The notes beneath the pieces are model-generated. The model worked only from the letters and a program-made list of their open reading frames with translations, was not told the origin of the DNA and made no database searches. From the NCBI RefSeq assembly GCF_011806565.1, contig NZ_JAATOP010000017.1, forward strand, positions 1-47,041: a DNA stretch of 47,041 nt, in the 5' to 3' direction. Below are positions 27,133 through 34,771 of this stretch, one piece after another (positions within the stretch are counted from its first letter, which is position 1; every line of letters begins with the position of its first letter). The stretch comes from Marivivens donghaensis (GTDB lineage Bacteria > Pseudomonadota > Alphaproteobacteria > Rhodobacterales > Rhodobacteraceae). The position numbers and the translations under genes were made by a program.

Positions 27133-27386
27133 GCCCCAAATAACCTCGCGCACACAACAAACACGGGCAGACCACCCGTCACGCGGTGGCCCAAACTATC
27201 CGTTCTCTAAGGCATATCTGTGGCAATCCGAAAGTATATTCGCACATGCGAAATGATAGAAATGACTGACTGGCCGAATTCCGCCACAGATTGTCGCACA
27301 GCGGTCAAAAGATCAGCAAATCAACGTCGGATTATTTCGGAAATGAAACCGGAGAGCGCACCCCACTGCGCACTCCGGCCATGCGG

Positions 27387-27408
27387 AAGAGGCAGGTGCC
27401 TGCCTCTT
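27387..27408 (-). terminator. Terminator-like hairpin after the large RTX-Hint gene
   Basis: Perfect 9-bp stem AAGAGGCAG/CTGCCTCTT with loop GTGC, 20 bp beyond the stop of the large RTX gene on minus. No T tract follows on minus, so strength is doubtful. Confidence 0.35.
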
Positions 27409-27428
27409 TCCTGCTGCAAAGTCTAAAA

Positions 27429-30400
27429 TTAGCGAACGAGCAGTTTGGCTTCGTGCTTCTTGAGCGACTTACGGGCCGACTGGTAGTTCTCGACGCCGAC
27501 CTTTTCGCGCAGTTCGGGGAACAGTTCGAAGATTTCGTTACGCTGTTCTTTCCCGATGCCCTTGAGGCTGTAGTCACCCGGCTGGAAGCTTTCGGTCCAT
27601 GCACCGTCCGAGAGGACGACTTCGTGGCGTTCGAACATGAAGTGGATGTAGTTCGTGTTCGTCACGTCAATCTGATGGATGCCCTGCGAGCCGACGAGGT
27701 GCTTGGCAGCTGCGAGAACTTCGCGCTCCTCGAAGTACAGCTCGGCAACATCCGAGGCGACCAGAAGGCGGTGGTTCGGCGAGACCATCATGTCACGCTC
27801 CGGCAGACCGTTGCCCAAAGCGCCAGCCTTGATCAGGACCGGACGCATGTGCGGCGCGGCGACCAGATCTTTGGTGGTCATGAGCTTGGAACCGACCCAT
27901 GCGATTTCCTGAATGCCGTTGTCGCGAGTGATGACCTTGTCGCCTTCGCGCAGTTTCTCGACCGGAACCTGACCACGAGCGGTCGCGATCAGCGTACCCG
28001 GCGTGAAGCACGGGATGACGTTCTCGATCTGCTCGAAGCGCATGGTCTGCGTGTCGTCGTTTGCATCGAAGTAGACGGTGCCCGCTTCGGGGTTGCCGTT
28101 GTCGTAAACGATGCGGTCGAACGCAACGCCGGTCAGGTCGAGCACGTCGACGTCCGAGTTGTCGGGATCTTCGCCGCCTTCAACGTAGTCGCCCACGTTG
28201 CCGCCGAGGAAGGTATCAGAGTTCAGACCGCCGTAGAGCGTATCGACACCGTCGCCGCCAACGATGGTGTCGGAACCTTCGTTGCCCCAAATGATGTCGT
28301 CGTCGATGCCGCCGTCGAGGTAGTCGTCGCCCTCGCCGCCACGGATGGTGTCGTCGTCGTCCTGACCGTAGACGGTGTCGTTACCCGCGCCAGCGCTGAT
28401 GTCGTCACGACCGTTGTTCAGAACGAGGTCGGTCCCGTCGTTCGGCTGGTTGATCGAGTCCGGGAAGTTCGGGCCCAGACCACCGGCGATGAAGTCGTCG
28501 CCGTCACCGCCATAAAGAACGTCGTCGCCCTCGCCGCCGATGATGTAGTCGTTGCCTTCGTCACCCCAGATTTCGTCAGCGTCGATGCCGCCGTCGAGGT
28601 AGTCGTCGCCCGTGCCGCCGCGGATGGTGTCGGCGTCGTCACCAGTGAAGATGGTGTCGTTGCCTTCGCCGCCGTCAACGTAGTCGCGGTCGTTGTTCGG
28701 ATCGGTGTCCGACGGGTACAAACCCGGATAGCCGACGTCCGGCAGCGCGTAGGGATACTGCGAGGAGGCGTCGATGATGTCGTCGCCCTTGCCGCCGTAG
28801 ATCTCGTCCGAACCGGTGTTGCCGATGAGCGAGTCGTCCGCACCCTGACCGTAGAGCGTGTCGTTGCCAGCGCCGCCGATCAGCACGTCTTCTTCTTCGC
28901 CGCCGATGATGCGGTCGTTACCGAGCGCGCCGTCGAGGGTGTCGAAACCACCGTTGCCGTTGACGTAATCGTCGCCGTCACCGCCGATGATGTAGTCGTC
29001 ATCCTGTCCGCCGAACAGCGAGTCATTGCCGTCGCCGCCGCGCAGGGTGTCGTTGCCGCCACCACCGTAGATGTTGTCGTTGCCAGCGCCGCCCTGAACG
29101 GAGTCGTCGCCGTTGCCGCCGTAGACTTCGTCGTTACCAGCGCCCGCAACGATGGTGTCGTTGCCTTCGCCGCCGGTGATGATGTCGTCGCCGACACCGC
29201 CGTCGATGGTGTCATTGCCAGCACCGCCGTAGACTTCGTCGTTGCCGTCACCGGCGAGGATCGAGTCGTTGCCGCCGTAGCCGTAGATCAGGTCGTCGTT
29301 GCCGGTGTCGCCAGTGAGGATCGCGTCGTCATTGTCGACGAAGTCGCCGTCGGGGTCGCCAGCGTAGTTCACGTCGATGACGTCATCGCCAGCAGTACCC
29401 ATGACGGTACCGTCGCGCTGCTCTTCTTCGACCTGAATGCGGGCAGTGCCGTTGTCGGTCTTTTCACCGTCCGAAACGGTGTAGTTAATGGTCGCGGGAC
29501 CGAAGAAGCCGTTCAGCGGAGTGAACAGAACCTTGCCGTCGCCGAGCGGATCAACCAGACCGTCGTCCGAGGTGACGCTGACCAGCGTGAGCGGGTTGCC
29601 GTCCGGATCGTAGTCGTTTGCCAGCAGGTCAATGATGACCGGAGTCTCGAACGCGGTGGTGGCAAAGTCGTCGTTCGCGATCGGGCCGCGGTTATAGACG
29701 TCGCCTTTTAAGCCTTCGATCTCGGTGAAGTCGATGGTCTGGCCGGTTTCGGCGCCGTTGTCGTCAACAAAGCGGACAGTACCGTCGAAGCCGTTGCCGT
29801 TGGAGTCAGCGACAAGGTTGTCGAGGAAGAACTTGCCCTGACCGGACAGGTCCAGCGTGTCGTTGTCGTCACCGCCTGCGCCGCCGTCGATGATGTCACC
29901 GGCAGTACCGTAGATGTAGTCGGCATCGTCGCCGCCGGAGATGCTATCGGCACCCTCGCCGCCCGAGATGACGTCCGCACCGGCACCGCCGCGCAGATCG
30001 TCTGCGCCGTGACCACCGTAGATTTCGTCATTGCCGGCGTCGCCGTTGATGAAGTCGTCGCCGCCTTCGCCGAAGAGCTTATCGTTGCCTTCGCCGCCGT
30101 AGATGGTGTCGTTGTCGAGACCTGCGAAGACAACGTCGTTGCCTTTGCCGCCTTCGATGTAGTCGTTACCGGCGTTGTCCTGATCGGTGCCAGCCACGTC
30201 GTCGAACAGGTCGTCGCCGTCGCCGCCGTACATGCTGTCGTCGCCGTTGCCGCCAACGAAGTTGTCGTTGCCTTCGCCGCCGTTCAGGTAGTCGTTGCCG
30301 GTGCCGCCGTAGAGTTCGTCGTTGCCCGCGTCGCCTTCGATCCAGTCGTCGCCGTCGTCACCGTAGATGACGTCGTCGCCAGCTACGCCGGTGTCCAGCG

Positions 30401-32174
30401 CGATGGTGGTGACATTCAGGTCGGTGACGTTGATCGCCTGGTCGCTGTAGCCGCCGTTGTCGTAGTCGATGACGATCTTGGAGACCGGACCCGCGATTTC
30501 GAACAGGACCGAACCTGCTGCCGAGGTCGGGGTCAGCGTGCCGCCGTTATCGATGTCGCCGCCGGTGACGGTGTTGCCGTTGACGGTCTGGTTGCCTTCG
30601 GGCGTGATGGTCACGGTGACTTCGTTGCCGTTCGCGTCATAAGCGCGGACGGTCACGATATCGCGGTGGTATTCGCCGTTAGGACCGTAGTCGATGTCAT
30701 TGATACGGAACGAAACATTCTCGACTTCGCCCGAATAGGCGTTGTCAGCCGACGAGAAGTCGAGCGTCGCGGTCGAGACGTCGCCGACAGCATCGGTCGC
30801 CACGCTGTAGCCGTCGAGCTGGCTGTAGCCGATCGAGGGCAGGTTCTCGGGGCAACTGACGATCTGGTACTGGTGACCAGGGATCATCGCCTTGTTGGAA
30901 GCAAGCGCAACGGTGTCCGAGTCCGGCATCTGGATTGCGTAGATGTTGGTGTATTCGCCGGTGACGCAGTCCTTGACAGTGTAGGCGTACTCGGGCTGGA
31001 CCTTGGAGCCGCTCGAATAGGTCGTGCCCTCGAGGTGCTCGCTGCCCACCAGTTTCTGATCGCTGTCGTCGTTATCGTTCAGGTAGCCATCGTTGTCCGA
31101 GACGGTGATGTCCTTGACCGACGCGCCGCTGTTGATGGTGAAGGTCTTGCCCACGGCGTAGTCCGAACCGACAGCGCCGCTCTGGAAGATCTTGCTCGAC
31201 GATGCGGTGACATCGTTCAGATCCCAAGCGTGGAAGGTGTATTCGATCGAGCCGGTGTTGCAGGTGTCCTTGTCCGGACCGTAGAGGTACAGCGCGGAGT
31301 TGCTGTCGAGGTTATCGCCAGCTTCGACGTATTCGTTCTGGTTGGTGTAGGTGGCGGTGGAGCCGACTTGCTGGCCGTTGAACGAAAAGGTGACATTGAC
31401 GCCGCCGATGTCCTGCGTCGCACCCGAGGTCACATGGCCGTTGCTGTTGCGTGCGAAATCGCCCCAATCGACCGAGGTATCGGTGTTGGTAACGGCCGCA
31501 TCGCCTTCGTCGCCCTTGAGGTAGTCGTTGCCCGCGCCGCCATAGAGCGTGTCCGAACCGGTGCCGCCAAAGACGTCGTCGTTGCCTTCGCCTGCAAAGA
31601 CGGTGTCGTCGCCTGCGCCGGCCTTGACGATATCGTCGTTCCCGTATTCGTCAGCGAGGATCGCGTCGTTGTTGTCGATCATGTCGCCGTCGGGATCGCC
31701 GGTGTAAGCGAGGTCGATCAGGTCGCCTGCGGGCGTACCTTCGACGATGCCGTCGCTGTCGTTCACGGGATCACACTGAAGCTCACCGATCTTGATGTCG
31801 CAGTTGGTGTTGTTCTTGACGATGAGCTTGAAGAAGTTGTCCGGTGCGGTGACGGTGACGTAACCGTCGTGCTGCTCGTAGGTCGGCTGCATGGCGCAGT
31901 TGTTTTCGTCGTAGAAGATAACCTGAACGCCCTTGCCCGCACCAATGTTGTGCATATCGACGTCGTAGATGTTGATCTTGCCGCCTTCGAGCTCGGTGCC
32001 GAATGCACCGCCGGCCCAGCCGCCCGCCTTTACAGTAAGGCAACCCTCGTCGTTGTAAGTCGACGTATAGCAACCGTCGCTCGCACCAATCTGGTAGATA
32101 AAGTCACCCCATTGCGTCGTGTAGGAGCCGTAACCCCAGGAGCACTTCGTCCAATCAAAACCAAACCAAGACAT
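27429..32174 (-). CDS. Large RTX/cadherin-like protein with C-terminal Hint domain
   Basis: A 1581-residue, very acidic, probably secreted protein. In order: an N-terminal cysteine-containing domain (about 1-145), RTX repeats (about 147-230), a long beta-rich segment (about 232-590), a second RTX block (about 595-770), a cadherin-like/VCBS-type domain (about 830-920; ANDDFATTAFETPVIIDLLAN), a third and longest RTX block (about 925-1335) and a Hint domain from C1389 (PCFTPGTLIATARG, VSPNHRLLVAS) to the end. There is no Sec signal; type I secretion is expected, although no transporter genes are in the window. I chose ATG 32174 (GGAG 6 nt upstream) over GTG 32186. Probably a surface or matrix protein. 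Confidence 0.88.
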   Translation of the reverse strand: MSWFGFDWTKCSWGYGSYTTQWGDFIYQIGASDGCYTSTYNDEGCLTVKAGGWAGGAFGTELEGGKINIYDVDMHNIGAGKGVQVIFYDENNCAMQPTYEQHDGYVTVTAPDNFFKLIVKNNTNCDIKIGELQCDPVNDSDGIVEGTPAGDLIDLAYTGDPDGDMIDNNDAILADEYGNDDIVKAGAGDDTVFAGEGNDDVFGGTGSDTLYGGAGNDYLKGDEGDAAVTNTDTSVDWGDFARNSNGHVTSGATQDIGGVNVTFSFNGQQVGSTATYTNQNEYVEAGDNLDSNSALYLYGPDKDTCNTGSIEYTFHAWDLNDVTASSSKIFQSGAVGSDYAVGKTFTINSGASVKDITVSDNDGYLNDNDDSDQKLVGSEHLEGTTYSSGSKVQPEYAYTVKDCVTGEYTNIYAIQMPDSDTVALASNKAMIPGHQYQIVSCPENLPSIGYSQLDGYSVATDAVGDVSTATLDFSSADNAYSGEVENVSFRINDIDYGPNGEYHRDIVTVRAYDANGNEVTVTITPEGNQTVNGNTVTGGDIDNGGTLTPTSAAGSVLFEIAGPVSKIVIDYDNGGYSDQAINVTDLNVTTIALDTGVAGDDVIYGDDGDDWIEGDAGNDELYGGTGNDYLNGGEGNDNFVGGNGDDSMYGGDGDDLFDDVAGTDQDNAGNDYIEGGKGNDVVFAGLDNDTIYGGEGNDKLFGEGGDDFINGDAGNDEIYGGHGADDLRGGAGADVISGGEGADSISGGDDADYIYGTAGDIIDGGAGGDDNDTLDLSGQGKFFLDNLVADSNGNGFDGTVRFVDDNGAETGQTIDFTEIEGLKGDVYNRGPIANDDFATTAFETPVIIDLLANDYDPDGNPLTLVSVTSDDGLVDPLGDGKVLFTPLNGFFGPATINYTVSDGEKTDNGTARIQVEEEQRDGTVMGTAGDDVIDVNYAGDPDGDFVDNDDAILTGDTGNDDLIYGYGGNDSILAGDGNDEVYGGAGNDTIDGGVGDDIITGGEGNDTIVAGAGNDEVYGGNGDDSVQGGAGNDNIYGGGGNDTLRGGDGNDSLFGGQDDDYIIGGDGDDYVNGNGGFDTLDGALGNDRIIGGEEEDVLIGGAGNDTLYGQGADDSLIGNTGSDEIYGGKGDDIIDASSQYPYALPDVGYPGLYPSDTDPNNDRDYVDGGEGNDTIFTGDDADTIRGGTGDDYLDGGIDADEIWGDEGNDYIIGGEGDDVLYGGDGDDFIAGGLGPNFPDSINQPNDGTDLVLNNGRDDISAGAGNDTVYGQDDDDTIRGGEGDDYLDGGIDDDIIWGNEGSDTIVGGDGVDTLYGGLNSDTFLGGNVGDYVEGGEDPDNSDVDVLDLTGVAFDRIVYDNGNPEAGTVYFDANDDTQTMRFEQIENVIPCFTPGTLIATARGQVPVEKLREGDKVITRDNGIQEIAWVGSKLMTTKDLVAAPHMRPVLIKAGALGNGLPERDMMVSPNHRLLVASDVAELYFEEREVLAAAKHLVGSQGIHQIDVTNTNYIHFMFERHEVVLSDGAWTESFQPGDYSLKGIGKEQRNEIFELFPELREKVGVENYQSARKSLKKHEAKLLVR

Positions 32175-32186
32175 ATCATTCTCCAC

Positions 32187-32975
32187 TTGCCCGACGGCCC
32201 GTTAATTCGGGCAACCTAGGGGACCGGCCTTCGCAACCTTGGCGATAAGCGCGACTTCATCCCGCACGCCGAAATCGCTTTCGACGCGTTGTTTCTCTCC
32301 AGCAAAAGGAAGTTCCTCTCGCAGACACTTTGTTCGGATCACGCGGATGCCGCGTTCACCAGGATCGCCCCAATCGATCCAAAGCCCCCCAGTTAGGCTA
32401 TGTATGAATACTCTAAAGTATACGTTCGCTAAACCTAATTTTTCACAATTTCGCCTTTTTCTTCCAAATACCGCCACAAAGTTGTGGCGTCGATTGCTGC
32501 ACACGCGAAAAGGCGAACAAGGCAGCAACAAACTGTTTCCAGGCACCCTACCCCAAGGTTGTTAAATCCGCCCTTATTTTACAGGTAAAATGCGATTCAA
32601 AGGCTACCGTTTTTGGAATGTATTTTCGCCTATGGGATGCATTCAGGCCCCGATCTGCCTGTAATTGTGGGGACTTCTCACTTTTGCCTCATTCGGTGAG
32701 TGCTGTTTTCAAAACCGCACCAATAGATGGAAAAACCCGATTTTGTACCCGTTTTGCGGACCGATTTTCACGCAATCGAGAGGACCAACTACCCGAATGA
32801 GACCTTTTTAGGGCGCGCGATTCGGGCGTTAGGAACAGGGGTTCTCAGATTGCAACCCCGAAGGTCCGCCACATTGCTGCCGCATTTCCGCCACACTCGA
32901 CCACGGAAAATGACGCGATCAAGGCACGACGGCCCCGCGCGGGAACTGCTATTCTATTGAATCATTGGGAAAAGT
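32187..32975. other. Gene-free region upstream of the RTX gene
   Basis: About 790 bp with no convincing reading frame on either strand. It is noticeably more AT-rich than its surroundings (especially 32395-32480 and 32560-32640) and must hold the promoter of the large RTX gene. I see no clear repeat, RNA gene or promoter that I would defend. It ends at the 3' half of the split tRNA. Confidence 0.5.
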
Positions 32976-33031
32976 TGGTGCCGGTAAAGAGACTCGAACT
33001 CTTACGATGTTACCATCGGCGGATTTTGAAT
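32976..33031 (-). pseudogene. tRNA-Leu(CAA), 3' half of the disrupted host gene
   Basis: On the minus strand this segment reads from the anticodon loop through the 3' anticodon stem (TCCGC), the variable arm, the T arm (AAGAG/CTCTT around TTCGAGT), the acceptor strand TACCGGC, discriminator A and an encoded CCA. The D arm, 5' acceptor strand and 5' anticodon stem are missing; sequence upstream of the core is unrelated. The missing part is found 11 kb away at 44101-44142. Confidence 0.9.
33020..33031. repeat. Left attachment core (attL)
   Basis: CGGATTTTGAAT, identical to 44101-44112. Neighbouring bases on either side differ between the two copies, so the identity is exactly 12 bp. It covers the anticodon loop plus 3' stem of the tRNA. 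Confidence 0.85.
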
Positions 33032-33042
33032 GTGCTGGTGAC

Positions 33043-33058
33043 TTGTAAGCCATTGATT
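33043..33058 (+). repeat. Arm-type repeat near attL
   Basis: TTGTAAGCCATTGATT, matching two copies near attR (44006-44020, TGTAAGCCAATGATT; 44067-44083, TTGTAAGCGAGATCATT) in the same orientation. Position on both sides of the core suggests integrase arm binding sites. Confidence 0.5.
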
Positions 33059-33091
33059 TCGCATAGAGAATTTCAGGCGATGTCAGTGGAA

Positions 33092-33133
33092 ATTGACATG
33101 ATTGACATTGTCATTGACATTATTGACATTGTC
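33092..33133 (+). repeat. Tandem 21-bp repeat with four TTGACAT motifs
   Basis: Two adjacent 21-bp units differing at one base. TTGACAT starts at 33093, 33102, 33114 and 33123. Two more copies lie near the other end (43925 and 43945). Likely protein-binding sites of the element, for an integrase, excisionase or repressor. Confidence 0.6.
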
Positions 33134-33148
33134 TTTGTTTTCAGTGGG

Positions 33149-33571
33149 TTACATGCAACCCGTGAAGGCTTTGTGCAGGTATTCGAGCATGTGTTCGATA
33201 CGGCGCGCCACATTTTCTCGGTTCTCCCTGCCCCCGCTGAAGAGCGCGTGACGGAGTTGGTGAAGGTTCTTGTAAAAAGGAGCATAAATGTGGGCAACGA
33301 CCTGTCCCTGCCCACGTCTCGCCTCCTCGATCCTCCGAAGTTCGATATTACGGATACGGGCCTAGCGTAGCGTCTGAGGGTTGACCGCGAATGTCGACCC
33401 GATGAGGACCTAGGTGCGTATGACTTCTTCGAAGGACATGGACATGCTCCGTTCGAGCCAGAGATCGCCTTCGACGTATGCGCCGACTTTATCAAGTTCG
33501 GTGTGTACGCGCTGGTGGGTGACAGCCACGTCGATGTGTTCCGCCAGCGGCAGAGAGAAGTCTTTTGGCAT
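33149..33571 (-). pseudogene. Unknown phage-like gene with two in-frame TAG codons
   Basis: A 141-codon frame that starts with ATG at 33571, just after the element's tRNA, and ends with TAA at 33149-33151. It is interrupted only by TAG at codon 54 (33412-33410) and codon 70 (33364-33362). The segments read like one protein: EEVIRT, then VLIGSTFAVNPQTLR, then ARIRNIELRRIEEARRG and a helical tail ending AFTGCM. The last 70 codons have no ATG or GTG near their beginning, so they are not a separate gene. Either two C-to-T changes at glutamine codons killed it, or the ambers are read through. No recognised domain. A 53-residue product would be made if the first TAG stops translation. Confidence 0.5.
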
Positions 33572-33586
33572 GTTGGGGGAGTTGGT

Positions 33587-33670
33587 TGGTGCGGGCGGTG
33601 GGACTCGAACCCACACTCCGTGAGGAAAGGGTGTTTGAGACCCTCGCGTCTACCGTTCCGCCACGCCCGC
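33587..33670 (-). tRNA. tRNA-Leu(CAA), intact, element-encoded
   Basis: An 84-nt class II tRNA with encoded CCA. Acceptor GCGGGCG/CGCCCGC, D-arm region GGCGGAACGGTAGACGC, anticodon stem AGGGT/ACCCT with loop CTCAAAC (anticodon CAA, reading UUG), short variable arm (TCC/GGA), and T arm GTGGG/CCCAC around TTCGAGT. All stems pair. It differs from the disrupted host tRNA in nearly every stem, so it is not a copy of it. It lies between two phage-like genes on the same strand. Confidence 0.92.
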
Positions 33671-33712
33671 ACTGGATGGGTCTATGAGACGCGAGGGCCG
33701 AGTCGTCAAGCG

Positions 33713-34075
33713 CTACTCTGCGACTGACACGGTGTACTCTATAGCGTCGAAGTGATGGGCCAGCCACATCGCGACGATGTCCTCGACCTCCGCTTTGGCG
33801 CTGGGCCTATTAGCGAGTAATCCGCCCAGTTCCCCCTCAAGCACCTCGATCTTGGGCTGCATGAAGGCCAGCGTAGCGCTGTGAGCGTAAGGCTCACCCA
33901 TGAGCACCCAACCAACAGCGTTCCGCTGCCGCTGATCGATCTCCGTCGCTGTCAGGCGGGTGACCTTGTCTTGGTCGTGATGAATGACGAGGGCGAGACC
34001 AATGTCAGACAAGTTGACGAGCATCTCCACGCGGCTTGTCACGGCGCAGAGAGCGTCCATATCGTGTGCATTCAC
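33713..34075 (-). CDS. Hypothetical phage-like protein
   Basis: A 120-residue acidic protein starting with GTG at 34075, preceded by GGAAAGGAA on the minus strand at good spacing. It shows no domain I recognise; a helical middle (KIEVLEGELGGLLANR) and a C-terminal helix ending HHFDAIEYTVSVAE are visible. It is the first clear gene of a minus-strand group that continues with the tRNA-Leu and the TAG-interrupted gene toward attL. Likely a small accessory protein of the parent phage. Confidence 0.55.
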   Translation of the reverse strand: MNAHDMDALCAVTSRVEMLVNLSDIGLALVIHHDQDKVTRLTATEIDQRQRNAVGWVLMGEPYAHSATLAFMQPKIEVLEGELGGLLANRPSAKAEVEDIVAMWLAHHFDAIEYTVSVAE

Positions 34076-34112
34076 TTTTGTTCCTTTCCGTATGCCTCGA
34101 GGGCATCAGTTC

Positions 34113-34247
34113 TCACGTCGAAATAGTCAGACGCAAGGGCGCGTGGCGCACGGTCGTGGTGATGACCTTATCGCCCATCCACTGCTGAACTATCTTGATG
34201 AGCCCGTCAGAGATGACGAAGCGAGAGCAGCATGGGCGCACCCCCAC
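34113..34247 (-). CDS. Possible small protein (44 residues)
   Basis: A short frame beginning with GTG at 34247 and ending TGA, just upstream of the 120-residue gene on the same strand. The translated segment RFVISDGLIKIVQQWMGDK looks protein-like. No Shine-Dalgarno is obvious. Weakly supported. Confidence 0.25.
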   Translation of the reverse strand: MGVRPCCSRFVISDGLIKIVQQWMGDKVITTTVRHAPLRLTIST

Positions 34248-34771
34248 GAGGGCCCAGTCCCGGACCCTTTAGAGGGCAATGTGGGAAATGGTCCTACCGT
34301 CGAGATGAGGCCCGCATGATGGCTGCGGACGAGGCCTTTATGGAATGCTCACAGTCGGGCATCATTGGGCGTCCAAACTTTAACAGATCGGGCACACAGA
34401 CACACCTCCTCCTCGGCTCCTTGAGACGTAGCCATCACTATGAGCGTGTGCTCCATCGAGACCCTCAAAGCCAGAAGCAATCCCGACTTGGGTGTCCGCT
34501 CATTTGAGATCTGAAGTTGAAGGTGGAGATGGAGGGACGGCGATAGAGGTTTACTTCCAAATGCCATTACGCACCCTTTGAAACCTCATATATACAATGC
34601 GGACGGACGTTTCGATAATGTCTCTCGCGTACCGCAAAGTCCTGCGTGCAGCGCCCCGCTGACTAGCAATACTCATGACATCCTATGCGAGAAGTGCCGT
34701 AACTATTATCTGGCATAGGGTGTTTGATGCCGTTAGGCTATCGAAAGTCATTTGGGAGTGTCTGAACGAGT
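34248..34771. other. Intergenic region of the element, left of the cargo genes
   Basis: About 520 bp between the minus-strand phage-like genes and the plus-strand cargo. A 35-codon minus-strand frame at 34349-34456 (MEHTLIVMATSQG start) is possible but unsupported. The right part should hold the promoter of the nuclease/KAP pair. GGAGG-like runs occur, similar to those at 42300-42450. Confidence 0.35.

Noticed and set aside
27291-32219. Two very long plus-strand open frames (806 and 736 codons) opposite the RTX gene
   Set aside because: They mirror the repeated GGxGxDD codons of the RTX protein; the translation is a monotonous V-A-V-D-x-V-V-A pattern with no starts or domains. The minus frame has clear domains and a Shine-Dalgarno.
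33092-33133. TTGACAT repeats as tandem -35 promoter boxes
   Set aside because: No TATAAT-like box lies 16-18 bp downstream of any copy on either strand at the left end; occurrence at both element ends favours a recombination or repressor site.
32957-33370. Plus-strand frame of 137 codons across the left element junction
   Set aside because: It begins in host tRNA sequence and crosses the attachment core and TTGACAT repeats, so it cannot be a conserved gene; the minus strand holds the TAG-interrupted frame instead.
33587-33670. Idea that the element tRNA is an amber suppressor for the TAG codons next to it
   Set aside because: The anticodon loop is CTCAAAC, giving anticodon CAA; CTA would be needed to read TAG.
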